The notes under the pieces: generated by a model
What the model was told of the DNA's origin: nothing
The model's database searches: none
Seen by the model: only the letters and a program-made list of their open reading frames with translations
Shown here: positions 47,837-57,663 of the stretch, piece after piece
Position numbering within the stretch: position 1 is the stretch's first letter
Layout of the letters: each line of letters starts with the position of its first letter
NCBI RefSeq assembly: GCF_015278125.1
Contig: NZ_JADILO010000004.1
Location: 62,001 to 126,000 of the forward strand
Length of the DNA: 64,000 nucleotides
Direction of reading: 5' to 3'
Origin: Vibrio fluminensis
GTDB taxonomy: Bacteria > Pseudomonadota > Gammaproteobacteria > Enterobacterales > Vibrionaceae
Position numbers and translations under genes: made by a program

Positions 47837-49570
47837 GTGAATATCCAAGCACTTATTAATGAAAAAGTTTCTCAGGCTCTAGAAGCCGCTGGCGCTCCTG
47901 CAGGCAGCCCTGCAGCCGTTCGCCAATCAGCAAAACCTCAGTTCGGTGACTACCAAGCTAACGGCGTTATGGGCGTAGCTAAACAACTAGGTACGAACCC
48001 ACGCGAGTTTGCGCAGAAAGTATTGGATGTTCTCGACCTAGACGGTATCGCAAGCAAAACTGAAATTGCAGGCCCTGGCTTTATCAATATCTTCCTAAGC
48101 GAAGAGTTTCTTGCAAAACAAGCGGATATCGCGCTTGCTGACGCACGTCTAGGCGTTGCAGCTGAAGAAGCGCAAACTATTGTTGCTGACTACTCTGCAC
48201 CAAACGTTGCAAAAGAAATGCACGTAGGCCACCTACGCTCAACCATCATCGGTGATGCCGTAGTACGTACTCTTGAGTTCCTAGGCCACAAAGTGATTCG
48301 TGCCAACCACATCGGTGACTGGGGTACTCAGTTCGGTATGCTGATCGCAAACCTAGAGCGTGTACAACAAGAGTCTGGCGAAGTTTCAATGGAACTGGCT
48401 GACCTTGAAGGTTTCTACCGTGAATCGAAGAAACTGTACGATGAAGACGAAGAGTTTGCCGTAAAAGCACGTGGCTACGTAGTTAAACTACAAGGCGGCG
48501 ACCAGTTCTGCGCGGAAATGTGGAAGAAGCTGGTTGACGTAACCATGATTCAAAACCAACGCAACTACGATCGTCTAAACGTATCACTTACTCGTGAAGA
48601 CGTAATGGGTGAAAGTATGTACAACGACATGCTACCTAAGATCGTTGCAGACCTAAAAGCACAAGGTCTGGCAGTTGAAGATGACGGCGCGCAAGTTGTG
48701 TTCCTTGATGAGTACAAGAACAAAGACGGCGAACCTATGGGCGTTATCGTGCAAAAACGCGATGGTGGCTTCCTATACACCACCACTGACATTGCGTGTG
48801 CAAAATACCGTTACGAGCAACTAGGTGCGGATCGCGTTCTGTACTTCATCGACTCTCGTCAACATCAGCACCTAATGCAAGCTTGGACTATCGTGCGTAA
48901 AGCAGGTTATATCCCTGAATCAGTATCGCTTGAGCATCACGCGTTCGGCATGATGTTAGGTAAAGACGGTAAACCATTCAAGACTCGTGCAGGCGGTACT
49001 GTTCGTCTGGCTGATCTTCTTGATGAAGCAGAAGTTCGTGCAGCGCAGCTGATCGAATCTAAGAACCCTGACCTAGCAGAAGACGAGAAGAAAGCGATCG
49101 CTAACACCGTTGCAATGGCAGCAGTTAAATACGCTGACCTATCTAAACACCGTACGACTGACTACGTGTTCGACTGGGACAACATGCTTGCATTCGAAGG
49201 CAACACTGCACCTTACATGCAATACGCATACACTCGCGTAGCTTCTATTTTCGCTAAAGCTGGCGTATCAATGGATGAGCTACAAGGTGAAATCAAGATC
49301 ACTGACGAGAAAGAGAAAGCACTGATTGCTAAACTAATGCAGTTTGAAGAAGCAGTACAGTCTGTTGCTCGCGAAGGTCAACCACACATCATGTGTAGCT
49401 ACCTATTCGAACTAGCGGGTCAATTCTCTAGCTTCTACGAAGCATGCCCTATCCTTGTGGCAGAAGACGAAGCAGTGAAACAAAGCCGTCTAAAACTTGC
49501 AGCGCTAACCGCGAAGACTATCAAGCAAGGTCTATCGCTACTAGGTATCGAAACTCTAGAGCGCATGTAA
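47837..49570 (+). CDS. argS: Arginyl-tRNA synthetase
   Basis: 577 residues from the GTG at 47837, exactly the E. coli length, starting (M)[15 protein letters not shown] lies eight bases upstream. A TTG-started frame five codons longer lacks a ribosome binding site. Class I synthetase motifs: H-V-G-H-L-R-S (HIGH) near residue 122; the KMSK loop is degenerate, as usual in ArgS. It charges tRNA-Arg in the cytoplasm. Confidence 0.96.
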   Translation: MNIQALINEKVSQALEAAGAPAGSPAAVRQSAKPQFGDYQANGVMGVAKQLGTNPREFAQKVLDVLDLDGIASKTEIAGPGFINIFLSEEFLAKQADIALADARLGVAAEEAQTIVADYSAPNVAKEMHVGHLRSTIIGDAVVRTLEFLGHKVIRANHIGDWGTQFGMLIANLERVQQESGEVSMELADLEGFYRESKKLYDEDEEFAVKARGYVVKLQGGDQFCAEMWKKLVDVTMIQNQRNYDRLNVSLTREDVMGESMYNDMLPKIVADLKAQGLAVEDDGAQVVFLDEYKNKDGEPMGVIVQKRDGGFLYTTTDIACAKYRYEQLGADRVLYFIDSRQHQHLMQAWTIVRKAGYIPESVSLEHHAFGMMLGKDGKPFKTRAGGTVRLADLLDEAEVRAAQLIESKNPDLAEDEKKAIANTVAMAAVKYADLSKHRTTDYVFDWDNMLAFEGNTAPYMQYAYTRVASIFAKAGVSMDELQGEIKITDEKEKALIAKLMQFEEAVQSVAREGQPHIMCSYLFELAGQFSSFYEACPILVAEDEAVKQSRLKLAALTAKTIKQGLSLLGIETLERM

Positions 49571-49645
49571 AAGCGGAAGCGGGAGCGCAAAGCTTCTTTG
49601 AAGCTTAGCTTCGAGATGCGGGAACGCTTCGCTACGAAATAAGAG
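49571..49645. repeat. Dispersed repeat units after argS
   Basis: CTTTGAAGCTTAGCTTCGAG and GGGAACGCTTCGCTACG copies of the repeat family stand directly after the argS stop and in front of its terminator. Confidence 0.75.
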
Positions 49646-49646
49646 A

Positions 49647-49674
49647 AAGCCGACGTGAGAACGTCGGTTTTTTT
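49647..49674 (+). terminator. Terminator of argS
   Basis: CCGACGT, a GAGA tetraloop and ACGTCGG form a 7-bp stem followed by TTTTTTT at 49668-49674. Confidence 0.92.
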
Positions 49675-49676
49675 CG

Positions 49677-49775
49677 TTTTGGGAAGCGGGAACGTTCAGC
49701 TAAAGCTGAACTTACGGAATACGGAATATGGAATATGGAATATGGAATATGGAATACGGAACGCTTATCGAAAGA
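49677..49775. repeat. Dispersed repeat units with GGAATAY heptamer run
   Basis: GGGAACGTTCAGCT-AA-AGCTGAAC, then TTACGGAATACGG, then about five heptamers of GGAATAT/GGAATAC, then CGGAACGCTTATC-GAA-AGATAAG. The two hairpin cores differ in sequence but each is fully self-complementary between the same constant flanks. Confidence 0.85.
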
Positions 49776-49821
49776 TAAGCTCACGGCAAGAGCAAAAACG
49801 TCCAACACCGTCTAAGTGTCC

Positions 49822-50135
49822 CTCTGTCCGTAGCGCAGCCTCAAGCGAAACGTTCCCTTATCCGTAGCGAAGCCCTCGGCTGAGCGTTCCCAAACCCCGC
49901 ATCCATAGTGAGACCGCAGGTCGAACGTTCCCGCATCCGTAGCGCAGCCCTCGGCTGAGCGTTCCCAAATCCCGCATCCGTAGTGAGACTGCAGGTCGAA
50001 CGTTCCCGTGCCCGTAGCGCAGCCCTCGGCTGTGCGTTCCCAAACCCCGCATCCATAGTGAGACCACAGGTCGAACGTTCCCGCATCCGTAGCGAAGCCC
50101 TCGGCTGAGCGTTCCCGGACCCCGCATCCGTAACC
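49822..50135. repeat. 75-bp composite tandem array of the dispersed repeat
   Basis: CCCGCATCC recurs at 49896, 49971, 50046 and 50121, a strict 75-bp period. Each period has a 34-bp part with core GACC-TGC-GGTC (minus strand) and a 41-bp part with core AGCC-GAG-GGCT. Single-base differences between copies are few. Long minus-strand open frames here (starting 50137 and 50127) are repeat artefacts. Confidence 0.9.
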
Positions 50136-50201
50136 AAGCTTTGCTGCGCGTTCGATTGCGCTACGTTATAATCACCAAAACTCCCCCAACCGGAAACAAT
50201 A

Positions 50202-50630
50202 ATGAGCTTTGAACTGCATCCTCAATTGGCTAAGGACACCACGGTACTTGGCCACTTCCCTTTAACGGTGGCGCTACTGCACAAAGACAATGCGGTGCCT
50301 TGGGTCATTTTGGTCCCTAAACGCGCGAATCTAAAAGAATTGCATCACTTACCAATGCAAGAGCAGCAACAGTTCCTACTTGAATCTCAAGCGGTGAGCC
50401 AAGCGCTGGAAGCGACGTTCCAACCCGATAAACTAAACCTTGGCGCGCTAGGTAATATGGTGCCACAACTGCATATTCACCATATTGCTCGCTTTAAAGA
50501 TGACGTGGCTTGGCCAGGTCCTGTTTGGGGTAACACCAAGGACGAATTTCGTAGCGAAGAAGAGCAGCAAGCAATCGCAACGCGTATTGGCAATGTGCTT
50601 AGCTTAAGTAGCCTTTTTACTAAAGCCTGA
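50202..50630 (+). CDS. HIT-family nucleotide hydrolase
   Basis: 142 residues. The histidine triad reads L-H-I-H-H-I (H-x-H-x-x) near residues 91-96, and N-L-G-A-L-G-N-M-V-P-Q and W-V-I-L-V-P-K-R are typical of bacterial HIT proteins that split dinucleoside polyphosphates or nucleotide phosphoramidates. The final triad is shortened relative to H-x-H-x-H-x-x, as in many members of this subgroup. The gene is single between the repeat array and feoC. Confidence 0.88.
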   Translation: MSFELHPQLAKDTTVLGHFPLTVALLHKDNAVPWVILVPKRANLKELHHLPMQEQQQFLLESQAVSQALEATFQPDKLNLGALGNMVPQLHIHHIARFKDDVAWPGPVWGNTKDEFRSEEEQQAIATRIGNVLSLSSLFTKA

Positions 50631-50666
50631 TAAATGTAGTACACGACACTACACCCAATATGCAAA

Positions 50667-50691
50667 AAGCCACTTCAAGTGAAGTGGCTTT
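50667..50691. terminator. Hairpin between HIT gene and feoC
   Basis: AAAGCCACTTC, an AAGT loop and GAAGTGGCTTT make an 11-bp stem between the convergent HIT and feoC genes; the AT-rich arms give short T runs on both strands. Confidence 0.85.
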
Positions 50692-50719
50692 GCTTTATCG
50701 TATCTGCAACTGATTGGCT

Positions 50720-50950
50720 TTACATCGTCACTGTCAGTGACAACGCATTGGCTTGATTGGCTGAATATCGAACTCGCGTGACTTTGTCAGCTTTGTTGGT
50801 ATCAATCATGCGTGAAATCACGCCTTTCTTCACCCATACCGACAGCATCGCATCAACACCATCTTCACTCAGAGCAAACTGCTTCGCCAATTCCTGACGA
50901 GATGCACTGCCTTGTGCGTCAATGTATTGTTTCAGTTCAGCTAAAATCAT
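50720..50950 (-). CDS. feoC: Ferrous iron transport protein FeoC
   Basis: 76 residues from the ATG at 50950, which overlaps the feoB stop (ATGA). A longer frame starting inside feoB is not real. The small winged helix (M-I-L-A-E-L-K-Q-Y-I-D and A-S-R-Q-E-L-A-K-Q-F-A-L-S) is FeoC's fold; the iron-sulfur cysteines of enterobacterial FeoC are absent, as in other Vibrio members. FeoC joins FeoA and FeoB in the transport complex. Confidence 0.88.
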   Translation of the reverse strand: MILAELKQYIDAQGSASRQELAKQFALSEDGVDAMLSVWVKKGVISRMIDTNKADKVTRVRYSANQANALSLTVTM

Positions 50951-53220
50951 GCCATTTGCACCTCTAATGCCTGTTGTTTTTTGCCCGCAGCTTTTAGTGC
51001 TCGGTAAACTAACGCTGCAACAACCAAGATACCAGCAATCCACGCGCTGCTGGTTGCCGGATGGTCAGCAAAGTGCGTTGCTTGGTAATACAGTGTCGCA
51101 CTACCGTAAGCCAAACCCATGGTCCAAACAGCGATAAATCGTGCGTATTTTTGACCAAATTCGCGTACATAAGCACCCATTGCTGCCACACATGGCGTGT
51201 ATAGCAAAATGAAGATCAAGTAGGCAAATGCTGCGTTACTCGATGCAAAGTAGCCTTTCAGATTACCAAATATGGATGCATCAACTTCTTGCTCTTCGGC
51301 TACTGCTGAGCTATTCGTTAGATCGCCCACTTCAACACCCAATGGATCTGAGTAGTTAAGACCCGCCAAGTTATCAGGAATGGTCATTACTGCTTCTTCT
51401 AAGCTTGCCATCAGATCGTATTCACCGCCTTCATCACCTTCACTTGGTGCATAAAGACTGTTTAACGTACCCACAACCGCTTCTTTAGCAAAAATACCGG
51501 TAATAATACCCACTGTCGCAGGCCAGTTGTCTTCTTGAACGCCAATTGGCGCAAATACTGGTGTGACAATTTGCGATGCTTTAGATAGAACCGAGTTTTC
51601 TGAATCTTCGTTGCCAAAGCTGCCATCCATACCCAGCGAGTTGAAGAAACTTAGAATTGTCACTACCACTACGATGGTTTTACCTGCTCCAAGTACGAAA
51701 CGCTTAAGCTTTTGCCATGTTTTGATCATTACATTCTGCATCGTCGGCAGTTCGTAATCCGGCATTTCCATTACTAGGCTATCGCTTGAACCTGGATAAA
51801 GCGTGTGCTTAAGCACTAAACCAGTAAAGACAGCGGCAACAATGCCCATTAGGTAAAGTGCAAATACGACATTTTGCCCACTTTCAGGGAAGAATGCTGC
51901 AGCAAACAAGGCATAAACAGGAAGGCGAGCACCACATGACATAAACGGTGCCATAGAAGCCGCCAGTTTACGCTCACGTTCTTGATCTAGAGTACGAGTT
52001 GCCATAATCGATGGTACGTTACAGCCAAAACCAAGTACTAAAGGCACAAACGCTTTACCCGGTAAACCAATCTTCTGCATTACTTTATCAAGCACAAATG
52101 CTGCACGTGACATATAACCTGAACTTTCCAATACCGCTAGGAACAAGTACAGGCCAGCAATGACAGGAATAAAAGTCGCTACCGTTTGGATACCGCCACC
52201 CACACCATCAGCAATAAGCGTTACAAGCCATACTGGCAGATGACCATCTAATAGATAGTGTCCTCCATCAACCAAGACCGCACCAACGCCAATGTCGAAA
52301 AAGTCGATGAACGCGCCACCAATGTTGATCGCAAACATAAACATCAAATACATCACAACGAAGAAGAAAGGAATACCAACCCATTTATTCAAAATGATGT
52401 TGTCGACTTTTTCGGTAAAACTACGACTCAGTTTACCTTCGCTGCGGCGCACTTTTTTGCACTGTTCATGAAGGAATGTGTACTTAGTATCAGCAACATG
52501 TAAATCGACGTCGACATCCAGGGTAATTCGCTGTTGATTAACCAGTTCACGCTGCTCTGATTTCAATGAGTTGATAACCAGCACATCTTGTTCTAACGCG
52601 CGAATCGCTAATGCGCGTGGCGCTGATTCTTGACCAACAAACATTGGTTCTAACGAATCTAACGTTGCTTCAAACTCGGCACTATACTCTAGCTTCATTG
52701 CATCAAGCGTTACACCTTGAACGACTACTTTGTGTAACAGCTCTTTAAACTCATGGATCTGCGCTTTATTGTTAGCAGAAATCGCAATAACTGGACAACC
52801 TAGGACTTTTTCTAGCGCTTTTGCATCAATGATCTGGCGCTCGCGCTTAAGTGCGTCCATCTTATTCAGTACAACCACCATTGGACGACCAAGTTCGCGC
52901 AATTGTAGTGTCATGTATAAGCTACGCTCCAAGCAGGTCGCATCTACCACGTTAATGATAAGATCCGCTGGATGAGTTAGAACGGCACGTGAAGCAATCG
53001 ACTCATCAATACTATTGCTATCGTTGCCGCTATCTAAAGCATAAATACCAGGAAGATCGGTTAATAAGAATTCATCGCCAGAGTGTGTGTATCGACCTGT
53101 TTTTTTCTCAACGGTTACGCCAGCCCAGTTACCCACTTGCTGCTTGGCCCCCGTTAAACCATTAAACAGGGTTGTTTTACCACTATTGGGATTACCGACG
53201 GTTAGAATCTGATATTGCAT
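50947..53220 (-). CDS. feoB: Ferrous iron transporter FeoB
   Basis: 757 residues. An N-terminal GTPase has G1 G-N-P-N-S-G-K-T-T at about 9-17, G3 D-L-P-G and G4 N-K-M-D. The core membrane domain has two gate repeats (G-F-G-C-N-V-P and the later T-P-C-V-A-A-M). FeoB imports Fe2+ across the inner membrane. Its ATG abuts the feoA stop, and it overlaps feoC. Confidence 0.97.
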   Translation of the reverse strand: MQYQILTVGNPNSGKTTLFNGLTGAKQQVGNWAGVTVEKKTGRYTHSGDEFLLTDLPGIYALDSGNDSNSIDESIASRAVLTHPADLIINVVDATCLERSLYMTLQLRELGRPMVVVLNKMDALKRERQIIDAKALEKVLGCPVIAISANNKAQIHEFKELLHKVVVQGVTLDAMKLEYSAEFEATLDSLEPMFVGQESAPRALAIRALEQDVLVINSLKSEQRELVNQQRITLDVDVDLHVADTKYTFLHEQCKKVRRSEGKLSRSFTEKVDNIILNKWVGIPFFFVVMYLMFMFAINIGGAFIDFFDIGVGAVLVDGGHYLLDGHLPVWLVTLIADGVGGGIQTVATFIPVIAGLYLFLAVLESSGYMSRAAFVLDKVMQKIGLPGKAFVPLVLGFGCNVPSIMATRTLDQERERKLAASMAPFMSCGARLPVYALFAAAFFPESGQNVVFALYLMGIVAAVFTGLVLKHTLYPGSSDSLVMEMPDYELPTMQNVMIKTWQKLKRFVLGAGKTIVVVVTILSFFNSLGMDGSFGNEDSENSVLSKASQIVTPVFAPIGVQEDNWPATVGIITGIFAKEAVVGTLNSLYAPSEGDEGGEYDLMASLEEAVMTIPDNLAGLNYSDPLGVEVGDLTNSSAVAEEQEVDASIFGNLKGYFASSNAAFAYLIFILLYTPCVAAMGAYVREFGQKYARFIAVWTMGLAYGSATLYYQATHFADHPATSSAWIAGILVVAALVYRALKAAGKKQQALEVQMA

Positions 53221-53450
53221 TATTGTACCTCCACCAAAATTGATTCAGCGATGTTGGTACGAACAGCAATAGAGACCCCACGCACTTCTACCTGCAATGG
53301 ATCGCCCATTGGCGCAAAACGAATAAGCTTAATCGGTGTATTAGGCAATAGTCCCATTACCATCAACTTTTTACGCACATCATTTGATAGTTCGGCAAAG
53401 CCAATTATGGTTGCTTGTTGCCCTTGCTGTAGTTTTGTAAGTTGCATCAC
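53220..53450 (-). CDS. feoA: Ferrous iron transport protein FeoA
   Basis: 76 residues, an SH3-like FeoA domain with L-M-V-M-G-L-L-P-N-T-P-I-K-L-I-R-F-A and V-S-I-A-V-R. FeoA regulates FeoB. First gene of feoABC, starting about 25 bp downstream of a Fur-like site. Confidence 0.95.
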   Translation of the reverse strand: MMQLTKLQQGQQATIIGFAELSNDVRKKLMVMGLLPNTPIKLIRFAPMGDPLQVEVRGVSIAVRTNIAESILVEVQ

Positions 53451-53474
53451 ATTCCCAATCTGGTAATCGCAGTT

Positions 53475-53493
53475 AATAATGAGAGTAATTACT
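53475..53493. promoter_or_regulatory. Fur-like box upstream of feoA
   Basis: AATAATGAGAGTAATTACT matches 13 of 19 positions of the Fur consensus GATAATGATAATCATTATC and lies 25-43 bp upstream of the feoA ATG, where a repressor would sit. Confidence 0.6.
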
Positions 53494-53789
53494 ATTAACT
53501 TCTATATCAGCAATGATACCTAAAGCAAATGTAACAATTCTTGTCTGAAATCAAATTTTACGTTTATGGAAAATATTGCCTACCGAACCTAATTACACGT
53601 AAATTTCGTCAATTACATCTCGTTAAAAACGTCAAAACCTAGAAATTCATTGCTATTCATATTTTTTAATTTTTTTATATTAGATTTAATATTAAAAAAT
53701 TATCACCATAAAACAATAGCTTAACCTCATTGTCGCAAATCTTATGTCAACTTGGCGTTAATTTTATAAGTAAATAAAGTTAAGTTGCT

Positions 53790-53795
53790 TATAGT
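53790..53795 (+). promoter_or_regulatory. -10 element of tfoR
   Basis: TATAGT stands seven bases before the inferred start. No -35 consensus is at the right distance, as expected of an activator-dependent promoter. CAACTT at 53748-53753 and AAGTTG at 53782-53787 form an inverted pair that could be part of the TfoS site; this is a guess. Confidence 0.5.
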
Positions 53796-53801
53796 GACTT
53801 C

Positions 53802-53930
53802 CGTCGGGCAAACAAAGCCTTTAGACAAATGAATTCCAGAGGTGGTGCCCCCGCACCACTCCGGCAGCAAGCGAAGGTGTCCTTGACACCCGTGGTATAG
53901 TCCCCCCGGCTATACCACGATATTTTTTTT
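53802..53930 (+). ncRNA. tfoR: TfoR small RNA (chitin-induced competence)
   Basis: About 129 bases with three strong hairpins: GTGGTGC/GCACCAC (53842-53859), GGTGTC-CTT-GACACC (53876-53890) and the terminator CGTGGTATAG/CTATACCACG (53891-53919) followed by TTTTTTTT. In V. cholerae tfoR lies next to tfoS near feoABC, and its roughly 100-nt product activates translation of tfoX. Position, structure and neighbours support the call; I could not compare the sequence. The exact 5' end is uncertain. Confidence 0.7.
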
Positions 53931-54298
53931 AAGCTTCTGATTTACAATGCTTCTTATCGCAACCCATCCCAACAAATCTCCTTAGACACCCAGCATGACG
54001 TGACTATACTTAGTTATTTTTCGTTAAAAAAATTAAAACTATTTAACTAGTACACTAGTTGGGCATAATCGTGATGATAAGTACCCTCTGCGCGTTTTAA
54101 TTTAAGCCTAGGAAGCGCCAACATCTGCAATGCTAAGCATTCTGACGCAATGTAGGCTCGCCGATAGAAGAAGGTAATGACACTGCTAAGAGCTCAATAG
54201 GCGAGCTCATACCATCGTAAAGAGAGCGTATCTATACTCAAATACTTCCCAGATGAGAAATTCAGAAAAATAACTTAGGTAGAGCAATGAGCCTTCAT
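53931..54298. other. Gap between tfoR and the tfoS stop
   Basis: About 370 bp without a convincing gene or terminator. AACTAGT-AC-ACTAGTT at 54045-54060 is a perfect 7-bp inverted repeat, suited to a dimeric regulator. A weaker GAGCTC pair occurs near 54189-54207. Confidence 0.4.
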
Positions 54299-57200
54299 TT
54301 AGAAGGCTTCTTCAATTACATCACTTTGCTCGACAAATTGAGTAGGAGAAACACCAAAGCGATGTTTAAATCTCTGACTAAAATAGGAAGGGTCATTAAA
54401 ACCACAATCAAATGCAACGTCAGCGACCTTTGCGCCAGCCAACAGATGTCGACAGGCATTATCTAAGCGAACTTCGCCCAAATAGTCAGAAAACGTTCGC
54501 TGCGTTGCGGCTTTAAAGCGACGTTGCAAACTGCGTTCAGAAACAAATAACATCTTTGCAGCCGTTGAAGTACTGAATTCAGGATCGGTATAGTGTTCCA
54601 ACACGAGCCCTTCTAGGCGGATGATAAACGGATCCGATGAAGACAGCATGGCACTATCGCTCGGTAAATTATCAGTATCGACAATCGAGTTCTCGTCAAA
54701 TGTATGACTTTTCACCCAACTCAAACTTATCTTATTGTCGCTTTCTGTCTCTTCAATCTCTAGATGGCCTCCGCTAATATTGACGAGTTTGACAACCTCA
54801 AGCCAGTGCTCGTCATCAGCGATATCACACTTCTTACCTTCATCGACAAGATTTAATTGCACGTCACTACTGGTACTCTTTAACTGAATATAAACATGCT
54901 GATTTCGACTACAGCGTTTAATCAATCCATCAAATACCAAATTAAATAGAACATCTAAATTGAAATAATTGAGTACGACATAGGCATCTTTGGCCGTTGA
55001 GTTATCGAGGTCGACAACAATTCCAGCTTTGCCGAACTCCTCGCGCCAACCATCTAATGTTGAATTCAGTATCATCGACAAATTGTAAGCTGGTGAGCTT
55101 TGCCCATGAGATTCTCTTACATTCAAGAGTAACTCGAGTTCCGAAGATATCTGTTCAATCATTCGCGACTGTGGATGTGCACTTGCTTGATCTACACTTT
55201 GTTCAGCACTCTGTAATCGCTCTCTAAATGAGTGGATAGCCTGCCCGAATATCAGGCGTCGCACTTGTAGTTGCTTACGTAGTTGGTGGTTATTACTCAA
55301 AAGAATCCGGCTCTGATGGCGCAACTGATTAGTTTTCAATGCAACTTGTGCTTTCAGTTGACGGTTAGCACTCGCCATCAATCGTGATCGCCAATACGCC
55401 AATCCAAAAACAAAAACCACAGCCGATACAACATACAATGAGAGAGCCACTGAATTGAGATACCATGGCTCAATCACACTAAAAGCTAAGCTACGTTCAC
55501 TACCTCGCCCTAAGCCATTCACTACCGGTCTCACATACAGTGTGTACTGCCCCGGTGTCAGTCCCTCCATCGCGATTTGGTGTCCATCGAGTGGCGTCCA
55601 TATTTTTTCATTGTTCAAACGATACTCTAAAGAAGATCCGCTGATTCTTGGCATGATGCCCATTTGTATCGAAATTGACTCTCCATAAGGCGCAGCTAAG
55701 TCGCTATCGTTATTCGATCCAAATGAAACTAATTTTTGGTTCACTAATATTTGCGAGAACAACACGTTAGCCTCAGGCAAAGGGCTAACAATTAAATCTT
55801 TACTCTGTACACGCACTAAGCTATGCCAAGAGCCTAATAATAATGATTCAGGATCTTGCGCATCCTCTAAACAAAAGCTATTTCTAAATTCATTATTAAT
55901 CAAACCAAATGGCTGACCATAGTGGGAAAGAAGCTGCTGGTCGGATGAATATTGGGTTAATCCTGCGGTGGATGTTAACCATATTCCCGTACTATTTTTA
56001 ACCAGACATTGAGGGCTAATATTCTCATCAACCATCGCAATTGGCTGGACCGAGAAGGTGTTCAAATCGATCACGTTGATACCGTAATTGCTCGCGATCC
56101 AAATCTGTTGTTCACTTCCTTCCATCAAACTGTGAACAGAACCGAATTTGTCACTTTGGGGCACATATTTGAGCTGGCCTTTTTGCAGCAAGTATATGCC
56201 TCTTTCAGTACCTAAAACCAAATCCCCACCGCTCGACATCAGCATACGTTTTAGTTGTACATGGGTGTTGACGTTACTTTGCCACTGTTGCGCTATAAGC
56301 TTTATCTGCGAAGTTTTTGAATTAAAGCACCAGATATACTCACTATTGGCAATCCAAATGTTACCGTTACTATCGCTCGCTAAATGGGTGACTTGTTGAC
56401 CACTAAACGGGGCATCCAAAGATGGTGTTTCAAGCCTTTCTCCAGTCAGAGCATCAAGCACTATGATGCCCTGATTCGTTGCTAACCAAACCTTGCCATC
56501 ACGTTCCAAAATATCATGCGCACGCGCACTGTTGAGTCGTTCCATTTGATGCTCCCGACCCACAAACAAGCGATAAAAACCATCCTCTTTACTCATCCAA
56601 TAACCGCGCTTACTTTTCATTACAACGAGGTTTTCGATCAGATTATGATTGTGATCTTGGGTCAAATCTTGAGTAGGGAAACGCTCAAATTTTTTACCAA
56701 ACAATGAGTAATATTGAATGCCTTTATTTGTCGCAATCCACATGCCGCCACGATTGTCATTAATCAATGAATATACGCGGCGCCCCGTTAGCGTGTAACC
56801 TGCATCCTTCTCTCCAGAATGCTTCTCCATTTCACCACTAATAAAAGAATAGATATACAACCCGCTTTTGGTGCCGATCCAATAAGAATCAGCGGTTTCC
56901 GCAATACTTATTACATTGGGAGAAGGGATAATAAACTTAGGCTTTGAAGTATTGTTAATGTCGTAAACAATCGCGCCTTTGCGTGAACCCAGAACAAGCT
57001 CTCTTCGCGTGGTAGAGTAATAAAGTTTATCTATCCCATTACCAAGAGAGCGCGGAACATGGCGAAAGCCCGCACTTTCTGAGACGAAAACACCATTAAC
57101 CGTGGCCAAAACCCAACGGGTTTTCAAGAAGATCGCATCGTTAATGGTTAAATTGAGCGATTCGTTGTAACGGTATAGCTCCATTAAGGAGTAACTACTT

Positions 57201-57643
57201 AACTCCCCGTCTTCGACTCGATAAGTATGAAAATGCGCATCATCAGAAAGCCAAATATAGTCGCCACTGGCACCCATATTGACGATTTCGTTACCAGCAG
57301 GAAGCTCGAACACCAGCTCGCGTTGACTGTAAGAGCTAGAGCGATAAACACGGTTGTCATCAAACGTCCAGAAAAAGTCACCGCTTACTGTCACTTGCTC
57401 GGTAGTATATGGCAGGACAGACCCCGTCTTAGGTGAAACGGTGTGGCCATCAAAAAACAAAACTTTGTCGCGGACATCGTGAATCCAAAGTCCGCCAGTA
57501 GAAGAGAGGAATAGTTGCTTTGCGGCAAACACTTGCCCTTGACTCTCGCTAGGCAGTGGGTAAAACACTGAAGGCGAAGAATCAAAAGCGTAAACTATCC
57601 GTGTTACGAAAAAGAACAACGTAACCCAAAAGGTGCGTTTCAC
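54299..57643 (-). CDS. tfoS: TfoS-like chitin-oligosaccharide sensor, membrane AraC regulator
   Basis: 1114 residues from the GTG at 57643, with AAGGA seven bases upstream; the longer frame to 57676 runs into the znuA terminator. Order: signal or anchor helix, periplasmic two-bladed beta-propeller of Reg_prop-type repeats (W-I-A-T-N-K-G, W-L-A-T-N-Q-G, W-I-A-N-S), a Y_Y_Y-like domain, a membrane helix near residues 725-750, a coiled region, a degenerate kinase-like ATPase part, and a C-terminal AraC HTH (V-A-F-D-C-G-F-N-D-P-S-Y-F-S-Q-R-F-K). In V. cholerae TfoS binds chitin oligosaccharide and activates tfoR. The adjacent tfoR supports the name. Confidence 0.85.
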   Translation of the reverse strand: MKRTFWVTLFFFVTRIVYAFDSSPSVFYPLPSESQGQVFAAKQLFLSSTGGLWIHDVRDKVLFFDGHTVSPKTGSVLPYTTEQVTVSGDFFWTFDDNRVYRSSSYSQRELVFELPAGNEIVNMGASGDYIWLSDDAHFHTYRVEDGELSSYSLMELYRYNESLNLTINDAIFLKTRWVLATVNGVFVSESAGFRHVPRSLGNGIDKLYYSTTRRELVLGSRKGAIVYDINNTSKPKFIIPSPNVISIAETADSYWIGTKSGLYIYSFISGEMEKHSGEKDAGYTLTGRRVYSLINDNRGGMWIATNKGIQYYSLFGKKFERFPTQDLTQDHNHNLIENLVVMKSKRGYWMSKEDGFYRLFVGREHQMERLNSARAHDILERDGKVWLATNQGIIVLDALTGERLETPSLDAPFSGQQVTHLASDSNGNIWIANSEYIWCFNSKTSQIKLIAQQWQSNVNTHVQLKRMLMSSGGDLVLGTERGIYLLQKGQLKYVPQSDKFGSVHSLMEGSEQQIWIASNYGINVIDLNTFSVQPIAMVDENISPQCLVKNSTGIWLTSTAGLTQYSSDQQLLSHYGQPFGLINNEFRNSFCLEDAQDPESLLLGSWHSLVRVQSKDLIVSPLPEANVLFSQILVNQKLVSFGSNNDSDLAAPYGESISIQMGIMPRISGSSLEYRLNNEKIWTPLDGHQIAMEGLTPGQYTLYVRPVVNGLGRGSERSLAFSVIEPWYLNSVALSLYVVSAVVFVFGLAYWRSRLMASANRQLKAQVALKTNQLRHQSRILLSNNHQLRKQLQVRRLIFGQAIHSFRERLQSAEQSVDQASAHPQSRMIEQISSELELLLNVRESHGQSSPAYNLSMILNSTLDGWREEFGKAGIVVDLDNSTAKDAYVVLNYFNLDVLFNLVFDGLIKRCSRNQHVYIQLKSTSSDVQLNLVDEGKKCDIADDEHWLEVVKLVNISGGHLEIEETESDNKISLSWVKSHTFDENSIVDTDNLPSDSAMLSSSDPFIIRLEGLVLEHYTDPEFSTSTAAKMLFVSERSLQRRFKAATQRTFSDYLGEVRLDNACRHLLAGAKVADVAFDCGFNDPSYFSQRFKHRFGVSPTQFVEQSDVIEEAF

Positions 57644-57663
57644 TAACCAATCCTTAAAGCATA

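Noticed and set aside
49841..50137. Open frames of 98 and 89 codons across the 75-bp array
   Set aside because: Same artefact: the repeat lacks stop codons in some frames, and peptide periodicity follows the DNA period.
50951..51043. Extended feoC start inside feoB
   Set aside because: The FeoC fold starts at the ATG at 50950, which overlaps the feoB stop; the upstream frame is out-of-frame feoB.
54045..54060. AACTAGT-AC-ACTAGTT as a tfoS terminator
   Set aside because: It is a perfect dyad but AT-rich and without a T tract on the tfoS strand, so an operator is more likely than a terminator.
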